Of a stretch of DNA of 64,000 nucleotides, positions 26,409 to 36,077 are shown in pieces; position 1 is the stretch's first letter; each line of letters begins with the position of its first letter. Below the pieces are notes generated by a model. The model did not search any database and was not told the DNA's origin. It worked only from the letters and a program-made list of their open reading frames with translations. The DNA is taken from positions 1 to 64,000 of the forward strand of contig JAABST010000007.1 of NCBI GenBank assembly GCA_011390275.1, written 5' to 3'. The DNA is from Geitlerinema sp. S16 (GTDB taxonomy: Bacteria; Cyanobacteriota; Cyanobacteriia; Cyanobacteriales; Geitlerinemataceae). The translations under genes and the position numbers were made by a program.

Positions 26409-27839
26409 GGCATCGTAGTAAAGCATGAACTCATAGGGGTGCGGACGCAGACGCATCGGGTTCACTTCATTGTCGAGTTTGTACGTGATGTAGTTGTCGA
26501 TGAAGTCTTCCGTGAAGACGCCGCCAGCGGTGAGGAAAGCGTGATCTTCCGCCAGGGCGCTGAGCGCACCTTCGAGCGAACCGGGAGTCGAGGGGATCTT
26601 GCTCAGTTCTTCGGGGCTGAGTTCGTAGATGTCCACATCCAGCGGGCTACCCGGATCAATTTTGTTGTTGACGCCATCGATACCCGCCATCAGCATCGCG
26701 GTGAAGCTGAGGTATGGGTTCGCGGTCGGGTCAGGGCAACGGAACTCGAAGCGTTTTGCTTTCGGATTGGGGCCGGTGAGCGGAATCCGGATCGAGGCCG
26801 AGCGGTTACCTTGCGAGTACGCCAGGTTCACCGGAGCTTCAAAGCCCGGAACCAGACGCTTGTAGGAGTTCAGCGAGGGGTTCGAGAACGCCAGAATCGA
26901 CGGAGCGTGTTTGATGACGCCGCCAATGAAGTGCAGCGCAACTTCGCTGAGGTCAGCGTAGCCGTCACCGAAGAAGATCGGATTGCCACCTTTCCACACC
27001 GACATGTGGGTGTGCATCCCGCTGCCGTTGTCGTTTAGGACGGGCTTGGGCATGAAGGTTGCGGTTTTGCCGTATTTACGAGCGACGTTTTTAACAACGT
27101 ACTTATAAATCAGGACATTGTCCGCAGCGGCGATCAGGTCAGAGAACTTAATCCCCAGTTCGCACTGACCGGCGGTGGCAACTTCGTGGTGATGCTTCTC
27201 GACGGGAACGCCGCATTTCGCCATCGTCAGCAGCATTTCGGTGCGGATGTCTTGTAGCGTATCCGAGGGAGCGACGGGGAAGTAACCGCGTTTGTAGCCG
27301 GTTTTAAAGCCGAGGTTACCACCTTGCTTCTCACTTTTTTCATGGCGGCCAGTGTTCCACTGACCTTCATCCGAGTCGATGTGGTAGTAGCCTTCGTGTT
27401 CGTTTTGGTCGTAGCGCACGTCTTCAAAAATGAAGAATTCCGGTTCGGGGCCGCAGTAAACCGCGTCGCCTAGACCTGAGGCTTCGAGGTATGCGAGACC
27501 TTTCTGCGCGATCGAGCGCGGGTCGCGATCGTAAATTTCGCCGGTACGAGGTTCAATAATCGAGCAGATCATGCTCAGGGTCGGCACTTCCATGAACGGG
27601 TCGATCCAAGCCGTTGTCGGATCGGGAACCATTGCCATATCTGAAGCATTAATGGCTTTCCAACCGCGAATGCTCGAACCGTCGAATGCTACACCTTCTG
27701 TAAAGGCCGTTTCGTCGATGTAGGTCACGTGGAATGTGCAGTGATGCCAGATTCCCAGAATATCGACAAACTTGAGGTCGATCAGTTCGATCCCCTCGTC
27801 CTGAATCATTTTCAGGACTTCCTGTGCGGTTGCAGCCAT
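26406..27839 (-). CDS. glnA: glutamine synthetase type I
   Basis: GlnA makes glutamine from glutamate, ammonia and ATP, the main entry of nitrogen in cyanobacteria. The 477-residue protein has the standard order: [65 protein letters not shown] and the C-terminus [16 protein letters not shown]. The ending is complete although the stop codon is part of a mobile element. The promoter is a clear NtcA-activated one (27951-27992). No glutamine synthetase inactivating factor gene is visible. The gene diverges from apcF. Confidence 0.96.
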   Translation of the reverse strand: MAATAQEVLKMIQDEGIELIDLKFVDILGIWHHCTFHVTYIDETAFTEGVAFDGSSIRGWKAINASDMAMVPDPTTAWIDPFMEVPTLSMICSIIEPRTGEIYDRDPRSIAQKGLAYLEASGLGDAVYCGPEPEFFIFEDVRYDQNEHEGYYHIDSDEGQWNTGRHEKSEKQGGNLGFKTGYKRGYFPVAPSDTLQDIRTEMLLTMAKCGVPVEKHHHEVATAGQCELGIKFSDLIAAADNVLIYKYVVKNVARKYGKTATFMPKPVLNDNGSGMHTHMSVWKGGNPIFFGDGYADLSEVALHFIGGVIKHAPSILAFSNPSLNSYKRLVPGFEAPVNLAYSQGNRSASIRIPLTGPNPKAKRFEFRCPDPTANPYLSFTAMLMAGIDGVNNKIDPGSPLDVDIYELSPEELSKIPSTPGSLEGALSALAEDHAFLTAGGVFTEDFIDNYITYKLDNEVNPMRLRPHPYEFMLYYDA

Positions 27840-27950
27840 TAAGTTTATTTCTCCGTGGTACTTCGTCGGTTGGCGGTCGATCGTATGTTGCGATCCCCCC
27901 AGTTTGCTTAAGCGTGTTTTGCAAATCGTACGCTCTGCAATACCGGGTTT

Positions 27951-27992
27951 ATCCTAGGGACTAGGGATATCGTATTTTGTAAGCTGTGATAC
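27951..27992 (-). promoter_or_regulatory. NtcA-activated promoter of glnA
   Basis: On the minus strand GTATCACAGCTTAC (27992-27979) matches GTA-N8-TAC, with the preferred GTATCA start. Exactly 22 bases later is TAGGAT (27956-27951), a TAN3T -10 box. This is the canonical class II NtcA arrangement. Transcription should start near 27944, giving a leader of about 105 bases. Confidence 0.88.
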
Positions 27993-28293
27993 GGAATACT
28001 GCTAGAGAAGCGGGATTTTAACGGCAACGTAATTATCGAAAATTCAAGCTTCATCAGCGATACGGACGATTGTGGTTCACGTCTAATCGCGCTTAACGTC
28101 GATCGACGAAGGCTTTAAATTACGGTTGACTCGTGGTCTAGATGATCGCCGATCGTCTGGATTTTTGTGAAACGAGCGATCCCTGGTTCGTATCTCTGGG
28201 AGTATGAACTATTATTGAGGTCGCGATAGCACTCGCCAATCTTGACAAATAATCAATACAGCCCGCTTCAAAAATATATATTAAGAGGAAAAT

Positions 28294-28803
28294 ATGCAGG
28301 ACGCGATTACCACTCTAATCAAGACGTATGACGTGACAGGGCGTTACCTGGATCGATCGGCGATGGATCGCCTCAAGTCTTACTACGCGACGGGTGAGGC
28401 TCGTCTTAGCGCTGCGGCGATTGTTAATTCGCAGGCGGCAGCGATCGTCAAAGCAGCGGGTGATCGTCTATTTTCGGAACTCCCCGAACTGCTCCGTCCC
28501 GGTGGAAGCGCCTACACCACGCGCCGTTATGCCACCTGCCTGCGCGACATGGACTACTACCTGCGCTACGCCACCTATGCCTGGGTTGCTGGCGATACCA
28601 AAGTGCTCGATGAGCGCGTGCTGGATGGGTTACGCGAAACCTATAACTCTCTCAGCGTGGCGATCGGGCCAACTGTCAACGGTATCGCAATTTTGGGCGA
28701 AATCGTTAAAGCGGTGTTGGTAGATGCGGGCATCGACAATCCGAGTTTTGTGGATGAGCCATTCGATCACATGGTTCGATCGCTGGCTGAAATCGACGTT
28801 TAG
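28294..28803 (+). CDS. apcF: allophycocyanin beta-18 type core subunit
   Basis: ApcF is a minor beta-like subunit in the core, located near the ApcE terminal emitter. The 169-residue protein begins MQDAITTLIKTYDVTGRYLD and has the bilin cysteine Cys82 in [20 protein letters not shown]. It is longer than ApcB and has a divergent C-terminus (DAGIDNPSFVDEPFDHMV), as usual for ApcF. Where ApcB has the methylated Asn (GGNMYTT), this protein has Ser72 (GGSAYTT). RBS AGAGGAAA lies just before the ATG. It stands alone, about 12 kb from apcABC, and diverges from glnA. Confidence 0.9.
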   Translation: MQDAITTLIKTYDVTGRYLDRSAMDRLKSYYATGEARLSAAAIVNSQAAAIVKAAGDRLFSELPELLRPGGSAYTTRRYATCLRDMDYYLRYATYAWVAGDTKVLDERVLDGLRETYNSLSVAIGPTVNGIAILGEIVKAVLVDAGIDNPSFVDEPFDHMVRSLAEIDV

Positions 28804-29009
28804 TTGCGAGTTGCAAATACATCCGTTTGTTTTGCATCTTGCTGTGTGTCACGATTTTCAACGTGGTGCGCCCAAATTTCAAATAAAATAAAAAGCACTT
28901 TTTTCGCTGCTGCGATCGCTAGGCGCTGCTGTCCTGCACTGTCCTCATGAGCGATCGCGGCAGTTTTTGCTGTCAGACTCCCTTCTCTAGAATCGCCGAA
29001 TCGCCTTTT

Positions 29010-29789
29010 ATGCTGCCCCGCGAAGATCTGTTAAAGAATGTTGAACATCGCGATTGTCTCGCGCGTGTGATTGATCGCGCCAACGATGCGATCCGCACCT
29101 GGGAAATCGTCTGTACGGACTTTCTCTCGCCGCCGGAATTGGCCGAGGTGCAGCGTGTATTTGAACGCTTAACGGATGTGACGATCGTCGCTTCGGGTGG
29201 GTATGCTCAAGCGGAACGGCAGCGCTGTGCGATCGCCCGATCGGAAGTGCCGATCGACGCGAGCCACGTGGAACTCGCCGTGCTGGAAGTGGCCGGTAAT
29301 TTTCTGTTCGATACGGCGACCCACCGGGATTTCCTCGGGTCGATGCTGGGGACGGGGATCGTGCGGGATAAAACCGGCGATGTTTTGGTCTTGGGCGATC
29401 GGGGCGCACAGGTGATCGTCGCCGCTGACATTGCCGAGTTTCTCGAAATGAGCTTGGTGCAGGTGCGATCGGTTCCCGTCAAGACGCGGGCGATCGACGC
29501 GAGCGAGTTAAAGGTTCAACCGCCGAAGGTGAAAGAGATGACCACGGTAGAGGCATCGATGCGGCTTGATGCGGTGGCCTCGGCGGGCTTTGGGATGTCG
29601 CGGAGCAAGATGGCGGGGCTGATTGGTTCGGGTGATGTGCGGGTGAACTGGAAGGAAATTTCACAGTCGAGCTATAGCGTCAAAGCGGGCGATCTGGTGG
29701 CGATTCGCGGCAAGGGTCGCCTGGAAATTGGCGAGGTGAACATCACCAAAAAAGACCGCTATCGTGTGCAGCTCACCCGCTTTTATTAA
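29010..29789 (+). CDS. S4-domain RNA-binding protein (YlmH-like, photosystem II S4 family)
   Basis: The 259-residue protein from ATG 29010 starts MLPREDLLKNVEHRDCLARV and has an N-terminal RRM-like region with TIVASGGYAQAERQRCAIA, a middle GTGIVRDKTGDVLVL, and a C-terminal S4 domain (about 180-250) with MRLDAVASAGFGMSRSKMAG and DVRVNWKEISQSSYSVKAGD. Such proteins bind structured RNA or stalled ribosomes; in cyanobacteria the family carries the label photosystem II S4 domain protein. An upstream in-frame ATG at 28947 exists but the conserved part starts at 29010. Confidence 0.85.
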   Translation: MLPREDLLKNVEHRDCLARVIDRANDAIRTWEIVCTDFLSPPELAEVQRVFERLTDVTIVASGGYAQAERQRCAIARSEVPIDASHVELAVLEVAGNFLFDTATHRDFLGSMLGTGIVRDKTGDVLVLGDRGAQVIVAADIAEFLEMSLVQVRSVPVKTRAIDASELKVQPPKVKEMTTVEASMRLDAVASAGFGMSRSKMAGLIGSGDVRVNWKEISQSSYSVKAGDLVAIRGKGRLEIGEVNITKKDRYRVQLTRFY

Positions 29790-29906
29790 GAAATTTGCAA
29801 TAGCATTGATCCACTTATTAACATTTTCATTCACCGTTGTTCATGCAGTGTCGCGGTGGATGATTGGCTGTGTAAGCTGAAGGGTAGTTTTTCTACAGGT
29901 CAAACG

Positions 29907-32900
29907 ATGTCCCATACTGCGATCGCAGAATATCTAACGGCGCTGAATGCTAATTGGGTGACGGGCGCGACGGTGGCAGAGACGACGCATTATACGGCGT
30001 TGCAAAATCTGCTGAATGCGATCGGGGCGCAGCTTAAGCCATCGGTGTGTTGTATCACAGGCTTGAGGAAGCGGAAGGATGTTGGGATACCGGACGGTGG
30101 CTTGTTTGCGGCATCGCAATTTCCAAAGGGGGAGGCGATATCAAGCGATTCAGGGCAAATCCCGCAGCCGGAACGGGGGGCGATTGAGGCGAAGGGGATC
30201 AGTGCGGATGTGCGAAAAATCGCGAAGTCGGAACAGGTGCGGAAGTATTGGGCGAGTTATCGACAGGTGTTGGTGACGAGTTTTCGTGAGTTTTTGTTGG
30301 TGGGAGATATTGACGATCGGCAGACGGTTCTAGAGTCGTTTAGTTTTGCACCAACGGCGGACGAGTTTTGGAAATTGGCGGCGAAGCCAAAATCCCTGAA
30401 GCCAGAAACGGCGGATCAGTTTATCGAATTCATCAAGCGGGTGATGTTGTCGAAGGCGAAGATCGCGACACCGGAGCAGGTGGCGTGGTTTTTGGCGTCC
30501 TATGCGCGGGATGCCCGATCGCGGATTGAGGCGTCACCGGATTTGCCTGCGCTGATGCAAATTCGGGAGAGTTTCGAGACGGGTTTGGGGATTACGTTCG
30601 ATCGCGAAAAGGGGGATCGTTTTTTCCGATCGACGTTGGTGCAGACGTTGTTTTACGGGATTTTTTCGGCGTGGACGTTGTGGCAGCGGGAGCGGGGCGA
30701 TCGTTCGGGTGAGTTTGTTTGGGAAACGTCGTGGCGGTATTTGCGTGTGCCGGTTTTGCAGTCGTTGTTTCACCGGCTGGGTGATCCGGAGACGCTCGAA
30801 AGTTTGAATTTAGTTGAGTTATTTGACTGGACGGCGAATGTTTTAAATCGGGTGGTGCGATCAGAGTTTTTCGCGAAGTTTGAAGATTCGCAGGCGGTTC
30901 AGTATTTTTATGAGCCGTTTTTGGAGGCGTTTGATCCGTCACTGCGGAAGGATTTTGGGGTGTGGTACACGCCGCCGGAGGTGGTGCGCTACATGGTAGA
31001 GCGGGTTGATCGGGTGTTGCGCGAGGAGTTGGGCTGTGCGGATGGGTTGGCGAGTCCGGATGTGTTTGTGCTTGATCCGTGTTGTGGGACGGGGGCGTAT
31101 TTGGTGGCGGTGATTGAGAAGATTGCGGCGACGTTGGTTGCGAAGCGGGATGCGGCTGGGATGGGTGATTTACCGATCGATTTAAAGTCGGTGGTGTTAG
31201 GCCGGGTGTTTGGGTTTGAGTTATTGACGGCTCCGTTTGTGATTGCGCATTTACAGATTGCGTTGAAGTTGGATGAGTTGGGTGATCCGTTGGTGATGGA
31301 TGGTCGTAGTCGCGATCGGGCGGGTATTTTTTTAACGAATGCGTTAACGGGTTGGACGAAATCGGAGGATGAGGATCAGCAGCGTTTTGAGTTTTTAAAT
31401 GTGTTTGAACGGGAGCGGGATGCGGCGGATAAAATTAAGCAGAAGGAACCGATTTTAGTGGTGTTGGGCAATCCGCCGTATAACAGTTTTGCGGGGATGG
31501 CGTTAAATGAAGAGCGGGAGTTATCGGAGGCGTATCGGATGCCGGTTAACCCAAAACTAAAGGTTCAGGGTCAGGGGTTGAATGATCTTTATGTGCGGTT
31601 CTTTCGGATGGCGGAGCGACGAATTGTGGAGCAGTCGCAGCGGGGGATTGTCTGTTTTATTTCTAATTATTCGTGGTTGGATGGTCTTTCGTTTACGGGG
31701 ATGCGTGAGCGGTATTTATCGGCGTTTGATCGGATTTATATTGATAATCTTCACGGTGATCGAATTATTTCGGAGTATGCGCCAGATGGTCGTACGAGTG
31801 AAACAGTTTTTGCGATGCCTGGGTTTTCGGCAGGTATTAAGGTAGGAACAGCAATCGGCTTGTTGTTGAAGTCGGAGCAATCGATATCAAAGAAAAAGCC
31901 TGGTGATTTTGCCGAGGTATTCTATCGAGATTTTGATCGAGCACGGGCAAAAGAAAGATGTGCCGATATGATCGCAAGTTTGGACGAAAAGCCTTCACAA
32001 TATCAACGGGTTAAGCCAAGTTTTGATTTAGGTTTACCGTTTAAGCCGAAGTCTGTCACCGCTAGTTATTTTGATTGGCCTTTGCTTCCTGAAGTAGTTC
32101 CAACGTCTTATCCGGGAGTCAAAACTAGTCGAGATGATTTCCTGGTAGATGTTGATATTGATGCTATTAAGCAAAGAATTAAAGACTACTTAAATATAAA
32201 AATATCAGACGAAGACCTAGAAGCCAGATATCCATCCGTGTCAGAAAGTTTGAACTTTCCCGCTCGAATAATACGACAACAAATAATCAATAACAAAAAA
32301 GAATCGGGAGAGCTTATTCGTTACTCTTATCGACCATTTGATACTCGATATTTGTTTTGGGAAGCACAAACAAGGTTATTAGACAGGAATCGATCTGATT
32401 ACAAAGAGAATATCTTTAAGGGAAATATATCTCTTGTCTCTCAACAGAAACCTCGGAGAGATTGGTCTGTTCCTCAAGTTATTGCACATATTGGATGTCT
32501 AGATTTAATGGATCGAGGTGCGAGCTGCTTTCCTAAGATCTTGAAAATTGGCAAGGCAAAAGCAAATGGCTATCTTGGCGATCTACGGCTTATTGATGAG
32601 GATAGTATCTGGAATTTGTCGGATAGATCAACGATATATGCAGAGTCTTTAGAGTTGTCATCTGATGAGCTTGAAGCTTTGATACTTTCTATAAATGCCA
32701 TTCTCTTCTCCAGTGTTTATCAACAAGAAAACTCAGGTGCATTAAGACAAGACTGGCCACGAATCCCCCTCCCCAACGATCGCGAACACCTGAAAAAATC
32801 CGCCCAACTCGGCCAAACCATCGCCCACCTCCTCGACCCCGAAACCCCAGTCCAAAACGTCACCGAAACCCCAAGCGAAACCCTAAAAACCATCGCCCAA

Positions 32901-33344
32901 CTCACCGCAATTCCCGGCCATAAACTCACCCCAAACGACTACAACCTAACCGCCAACTGGGGCAACGGCGGCCACGGAAAACCCGTCATGCCCGGAAGAG
33001 GAAAAATCATTCAGCGCGACTACACCCCAGAAGAACGCCAACAAATAGGCGAAACCGCGATCGCCCTCCTCGGCAACAAAACCAACGACATCTACCTCAA
33101 CGACACCGCCTACTGGAAAAACATCCCCGATCGCGTCTGGAAATACACGATCGGCGGCTACCAAGTCATCAAAAAATGGCTCAGTTACCGCGCCTACAAC
33201 GTTCTAGACCGACCAATGAAACCCGACGAAATCCGCCACATCGTCGAAACCGCCCGCCGCATCAGCGCCATCATTTTGCTCGAACCCGAACTCGACGAAA
33301 ACTACCAAACCATCAAACAAAACCCCTACCCCTGGCCGAAATAA
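29907..33344 (+). CDS. single-chain restriction-modification enzyme: PD-(D/E)XK nuclease plus N6-adenine methyltransferase (type ISP-like, no helicase)
   Basis: From ATG 29907 the protein has 1145 residues. The N-terminus has a probable nuclease core, VGIPDGGLF (about 57-65) and GAIEAKG (about 91-97). A helical region leads to a methyltransferase with DPCCGTGAYLVAV (near 389) for SAM binding and VVLGNPPYNSF (near 518) for adenine. The C-terminal 200 residues (GGHGKPVMPGRGKI, YWKNIPDRVWKYTIGGYQVI) match the type ISP specificity C-terminus. There is no DEAD-box motor, so it resembles type IIG/IIL enzymes more than true type ISP. Bases about 31830-32745 (residues about 641-946) are AT-rich and differ from both flanks, as if the recognition segment had been exchanged. 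A GTG at 29856 is an alternative start. Confidence 0.82.
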   Translation: MSHTAIAEYLTALNANWVTGATVAETTHYTALQNLLNAIGAQLKPSVCCITGLRKRKDVGIPDGGLFAASQFPKGEAISSDSGQIPQPERGAIEAKGISADVRKIAKSEQVRKYWASYRQVLVTSFREFLLVGDIDDRQTVLESFSFAPTADEFWKLAAKPKSLKPETADQFIEFIKRVMLSKAKIATPEQVAWFLASYARDARSRIEASPDLPALMQIRESFETGLGITFDREKGDRFFRSTLVQTLFYGIFSAWTLWQRERGDRSGEFVWETSWRYLRVPVLQSLFHRLGDPETLESLNLVELFDWTANVLNRVVRSEFFAKFEDSQAVQYFYEPFLEAFDPSLRKDFGVWYTPPEVVRYMVERVDRVLREELGCADGLASPDVFVLDPCCGTGAYLVAVIEKIAATLVAKRDAAGMGDLPIDLKSVVLGRVFGFELLTAPFVIAHLQIALKLDELGDPLVMDGRSRDRAGIFLTNALTGWTKSEDEDQQRFEFLNVFERERDAADKIKQKEPILVVLGNPPYNSFAGMALNEERELSEAYRMPVNPKLKVQGQGLNDLYVRFFRMAERRIVEQSQRGIVCFISNYSWLDGLSFTGMRERYLSAFDRIYIDNLHGDRIISEYAPDGRTSETVFAMPGFSAGIKVGTAIGLLLKSEQSISKKKPGDFAEVFYRDFDRARAKERCADMIASLDEKPSQYQRVKPSFDLGLPFKPKSVTASYFDWPLLPEVVPTSYPGVKTSRDDFLVDVDIDAIKQRIKDYLNIKISDEDLEARYPSVSESLNFPARIIRQQIINNKKESGELIRYSYRPFDTRYLFWEAQTRLLDRNRSDYKENIFKGNISLVSQQKPRRDWSVPQVIAHIGCLDLMDRGASCFPKILKIGKAKANGYLGDLRLIDEDSIWNLSDRSTIYAESLELSSDELEALILSINAILFSSVYQQENSGALRQDWPRIPLPNDREHLKKSAQLGQTIAHLLDPETPVQNVTETPSETLKTIAQLTAIPGHKLTPNDYNLTANWGNGGHGKPVMPGRGKIIQRDYTPEERQQIGETAIALLGNKTNDIYLNDTAYWKNIPDRVWKYTIGGYQVIKKWLSYRAYNVLDRPMKPDEIRHIVETARRISAIILLEPELDENYQTIKQNPYPWPK

Positions 33345-33376
33345 ATCACCCTACCAAAAATCACCAGACAAACATC

Positions 33377-33931
33377 ATGATCGCTACCCCCAACTACTTC
33401 AGCCCCGAAGAATACCTACAGCTCGATCGCGACAACCCTGTCCGCCACGAATATCGCTATGGACTCGTCTATGCAATGGCGGGCGGAAGCGATAATCACG
33501 ATCGTATTGCCTTTAACCTGCTACGGGAAATTGATGATTATCTCGGTGATAGCAGCACCTGTCGATTCCATTCCGGCAACGTCAAAGTTAACTATCAAGA
33601 TGACTTTTACTACTACCCGGACGCTTTTGTAACCTGTGATCCACGCGATCGCGAAAACCGCAACATTAAAAAATACCCAAAACTTATCGTAGAGGTATTA
33701 TCAAAAAGCACCCAGACATTCGACAAACAACAAAAATTCACCGACTACCAAAAACTCGATAGCCTTGAGGAATACGTCCTCATCTCCCAAAAAACTCAAC
33801 AGGTCGAATGTCGCCGCCGCACCACAGACAACACCTGGGAAACCGTCACCTATACCGCAGGCGATCGCATCACCCTCGCGAGCCTCGATCTCGAATTTGA
33901 CATCGATCGCCTCTATCGCAACCTCGATTAA
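33377..33931 (+). CDS. Uma2-family protein 2
   Basis: The 184-residue protein begins MIATPNYFSPEEYLQLDRDN and has YPDAFVTCDPRD, then YPKLIVEVLSKSTQTFDKQQK, the family's D and E-V-L-S ... K residues of the nuclease-like fold, and LDSLEEYVLISQ. It starts 32 bases after the restriction-modification gene on the same strand and is likely on the same message. Whether that link is functional is unknown; Uma2 genes are scattered widely in cyanobacteria. Confidence 0.85.
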   Translation: MIATPNYFSPEEYLQLDRDNPVRHEYRYGLVYAMAGGSDNHDRIAFNLLREIDDYLGDSSTCRFHSGNVKVNYQDDFYYYPDAFVTCDPRDRENRNIKKYPKLIVEVLSKSTQTFDKQQKFTDYQKLDSLEEYVLISQKTQQVECRRRTTDNTWETVTYTAGDRITLASLDLEFDIDRLYRNLD

Positions 33932-33991
33932 CCGTGACCAGAAACCGGGCGAAAAACCGGGCTTCTGGTCATATACGGTCAAACGTTTCGC

Positions 33992-35410
33992 CTACGCCTG
34001 ACCCGTCGGCATTTGGCTCATCTTGTCGAGATCCAGCACCTGCGCCAGCGTCGCCTCATCCATCAGCCCTTTTTCGAGGACGATCGCCCGCAGGGATTTA
34101 CCCGTTGCCAGCGACTCCTTCGCCACATCCGCCGCATTGAGATAGCCGATGTGGGTATTGAGAGCGGTCACTAGCGCCAAGCTGCCCTCCGCGTAGGCAT
34201 TACAGCGATCGCGCACCGGCTCGATCCCCGCCAGACATTTCGTCGTCAGAACGGCGATCGTATTGCCCAAAATTTCGATGCTGTGGATTAAATCGTAGGC
34301 CACCAGCGGCATCATTACGTTGAGTTCAAGCTGTCCCGCCTGAGCGCATAGAGCGATCGCGCTATCGTGACCCATCACCTGAAAACATACCATCGAGGTC
34401 ATTTCCGCCATCACCGGATTGTATTTCCCCGGCATGATCGACGATCCCGGCTGTACCGGCGGTAGTTTTATCTCCTTCAACCCCGTTTTTGGCCCCGAAT
34501 CCATTAGACGCAAATCGTGGGAAATCTTCACCAAATCCTGAGCTAAATTTCGCAGGCTGCCGGACACGGCGACAAACGGCGATAAGCTCTGCATCGCGGC
34601 CATCAGGTGTGGCGCGGATTGGAGATCTTGGCCGATATACTCCGACAGCAGCTCGGCGGTACGAAAGCGGTATTGCGGATGGGTATTGAGTCCCGTGCCC
34701 GTAGCGCTGCCGCCCAAGCCGAGGATTTTGAGATCGTCGGCGGCAAACTGAATGCGGCGCAGATGATCGCGGACAATCACCGACCAGGCGCGGAAGACTT
34801 CGCCGAGGCGCACTGGCACAGCGTCTTGCATGTGCGTCCGACCGGATTTAACGATGTCTTGGAACTCATCGGCTTTGGCTTCGAGGGTGACGATCGCTGC
34901 CTCGATCGCCGGGAACAGCGTACGATTCAGCGCCAACAGCCCACCAATACGAATCGCCGTCGGGATCGTGTCATTGGTCGATTGACCGTAATTCACATGA
35001 TCGTTAGGACTCACGCGCGTGTAATCGCCCTTTTCGCCGCCCAGCAGTTCCAGCGCCCGGTTCGCCAGGACTTCATTCACGTTCATGTGGTGCGACGTAC
35101 CCGCTCCTGCCTGATAGACATCGACGACGAACTGATCGCGCAATTGACCAGCGAGCACCTCCTCCGCTGCTTGCTCGATCGCCTTGCCCACATCCACCGG
35201 AATGCAATCCAGCTCACGGTTCGCGACCGCCGTCGCCTTTTTGATCAGCGCAAAGGCTTCGATGTAGGTCGGTAGCGGACGCAAACCGCTAATCGGAAAA
35301 TTCTCGATCGCGCGTAGGGTCTGGATGCCGTAATAGACCGTATCGGGAATTTGGCGATCGCCCATGGAATCACGCTCGATGCGGTAGCCCGTCACACTGG
35401 TATCACTCAT
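33992..35410 (-). CDS. aspA: aspartate ammonia-lyase
   Basis: This enzyme interconverts aspartate with fumarate and ammonia. The 472-residue protein begins with YRIERDSMGDRQIPDTVYYG and IQTLRAIENFPISGL, which favour aspartase over class II fumarase. The superfamily motifs are SGRTHMQDAVPVRLG, GAGTSHHMNVNEV and the flexible catalytic loop PGSSIMPGKYNPVMAE (a Tyr where Val is common). It faces the restriction-modification genes and is separated from them by only 60 bases. Its use in a phototroph may be nitrogen release from aspartate or cyanophycin, an inference. Confidence 0.9.
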   Translation of the reverse strand: MSDTSVTGYRIERDSMGDRQIPDTVYYGIQTLRAIENFPISGLRPLPTYIEAFALIKKATAVANRELDCIPVDVGKAIEQAAEEVLAGQLRDQFVVDVYQAGAGTSHHMNVNEVLANRALELLGGEKGDYTRVSPNDHVNYGQSTNDTIPTAIRIGGLLALNRTLFPAIEAAIVTLEAKADEFQDIVKSGRTHMQDAVPVRLGEVFRAWSVIVRDHLRRIQFAADDLKILGLGGSATGTGLNTHPQYRFRTAELLSEYIGQDLQSAPHLMAAMQSLSPFVAVSGSLRNLAQDLVKISHDLRLMDSGPKTGLKEIKLPPVQPGSSIMPGKYNPVMAEMTSMVCFQVMGHDSAIALCAQAGQLELNVMMPLVAYDLIHSIEILGNTIAVLTTKCLAGIEPVRDRCNAYAEGSLALVTALNTHIGYLNAADVAKESLATGKSLRAIVLEKGLMDEATLAQVLDLDKMSQMPTGQA

Positions 35411-36077
35411 AAGATTGCAATAAATATCTGAAGACGCTGGGGAAGTTCGGAATAGTAAACAAAATAAGCCAAGCAGGCTAATTTACCCCAGGTTTATTTT
35501 CCTATGGCGACATCTCTAAAGTGGTTGAAGCCCCACGCGATTATTGAACAGAGTCTCGAATGAGACGATATATTCATGATTCAGAACCAATCGTGGATCT
35601 ATACCTCCGTGAGAATTATTCGCAGAGGTGTCACAATTTCAAAGGTAGAACTTATGCACAATGGGTTAGCAGTTCGACTTTTCACATTGTCCTAAAAACT
35701 GGAACGGGGAAGGCTCGTTCAGAAGTCGAACGTCTGCGTAAGTCCTGCTTAAGACAAGATACTTCGTACGGTAATTAAAGGGCGATTCGCTGTAGGTTAA
35801 GTTGAGGCACGAATTGCAATCCGCCATATAGGAGCAGTGTCAGATTGCGCGATCGTTCACCCCTATGAATCCAGAATGAGGATCGATTTAAGCTATATAT
35901 CTTTCCCATACTACGCGGAATAGATAAAAAATATAGTAGATAATAAAGCCATCGGGATGACAATAAACAATCGATGTTTAAGATTGATAGTGATGGTCAG
36001 CGAACCTAAAACTTTTCCTCAAGCAATTCAATATATGCAATGGTGACCCGGCCTGTTTACATCTAAAATCTACATCA
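35411..36077. other. 667-base non-coding region with a miniature repeat
   Basis: Contains the miniature element at 35646-35747 and otherwise AT-rich DNA with no convincing gene. The minus-strand frame at 35978-36382 overlaps the pentapeptide gene and is a shadow. Promoters of aspA (leftward) and the pentapeptide gene (rightward) must lie here, but no box is clear. Confidence 0.5.
35646..35747 (+). mobile_element. miniature inverted-repeat element, about 100 bp
   Basis: Left end GAACTTATGCA (35648-35658) is an imperfect inverted match to right end TGCGTAAGTCCT (35735-35746). The inside contains ATGGGTTAGCAGTTCGACTT and TTCACATTGTCCTAAAAAC, which align with 52987-53056. No coding frame. Confidence 0.5.

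Noticed and set aside
28002..28290. Possible glutamine riboswitch in the glnA-apcF region
   Set aside because: I could not find the conserved glnA-motif helices and core; the NtcA promoter explains glnA control.
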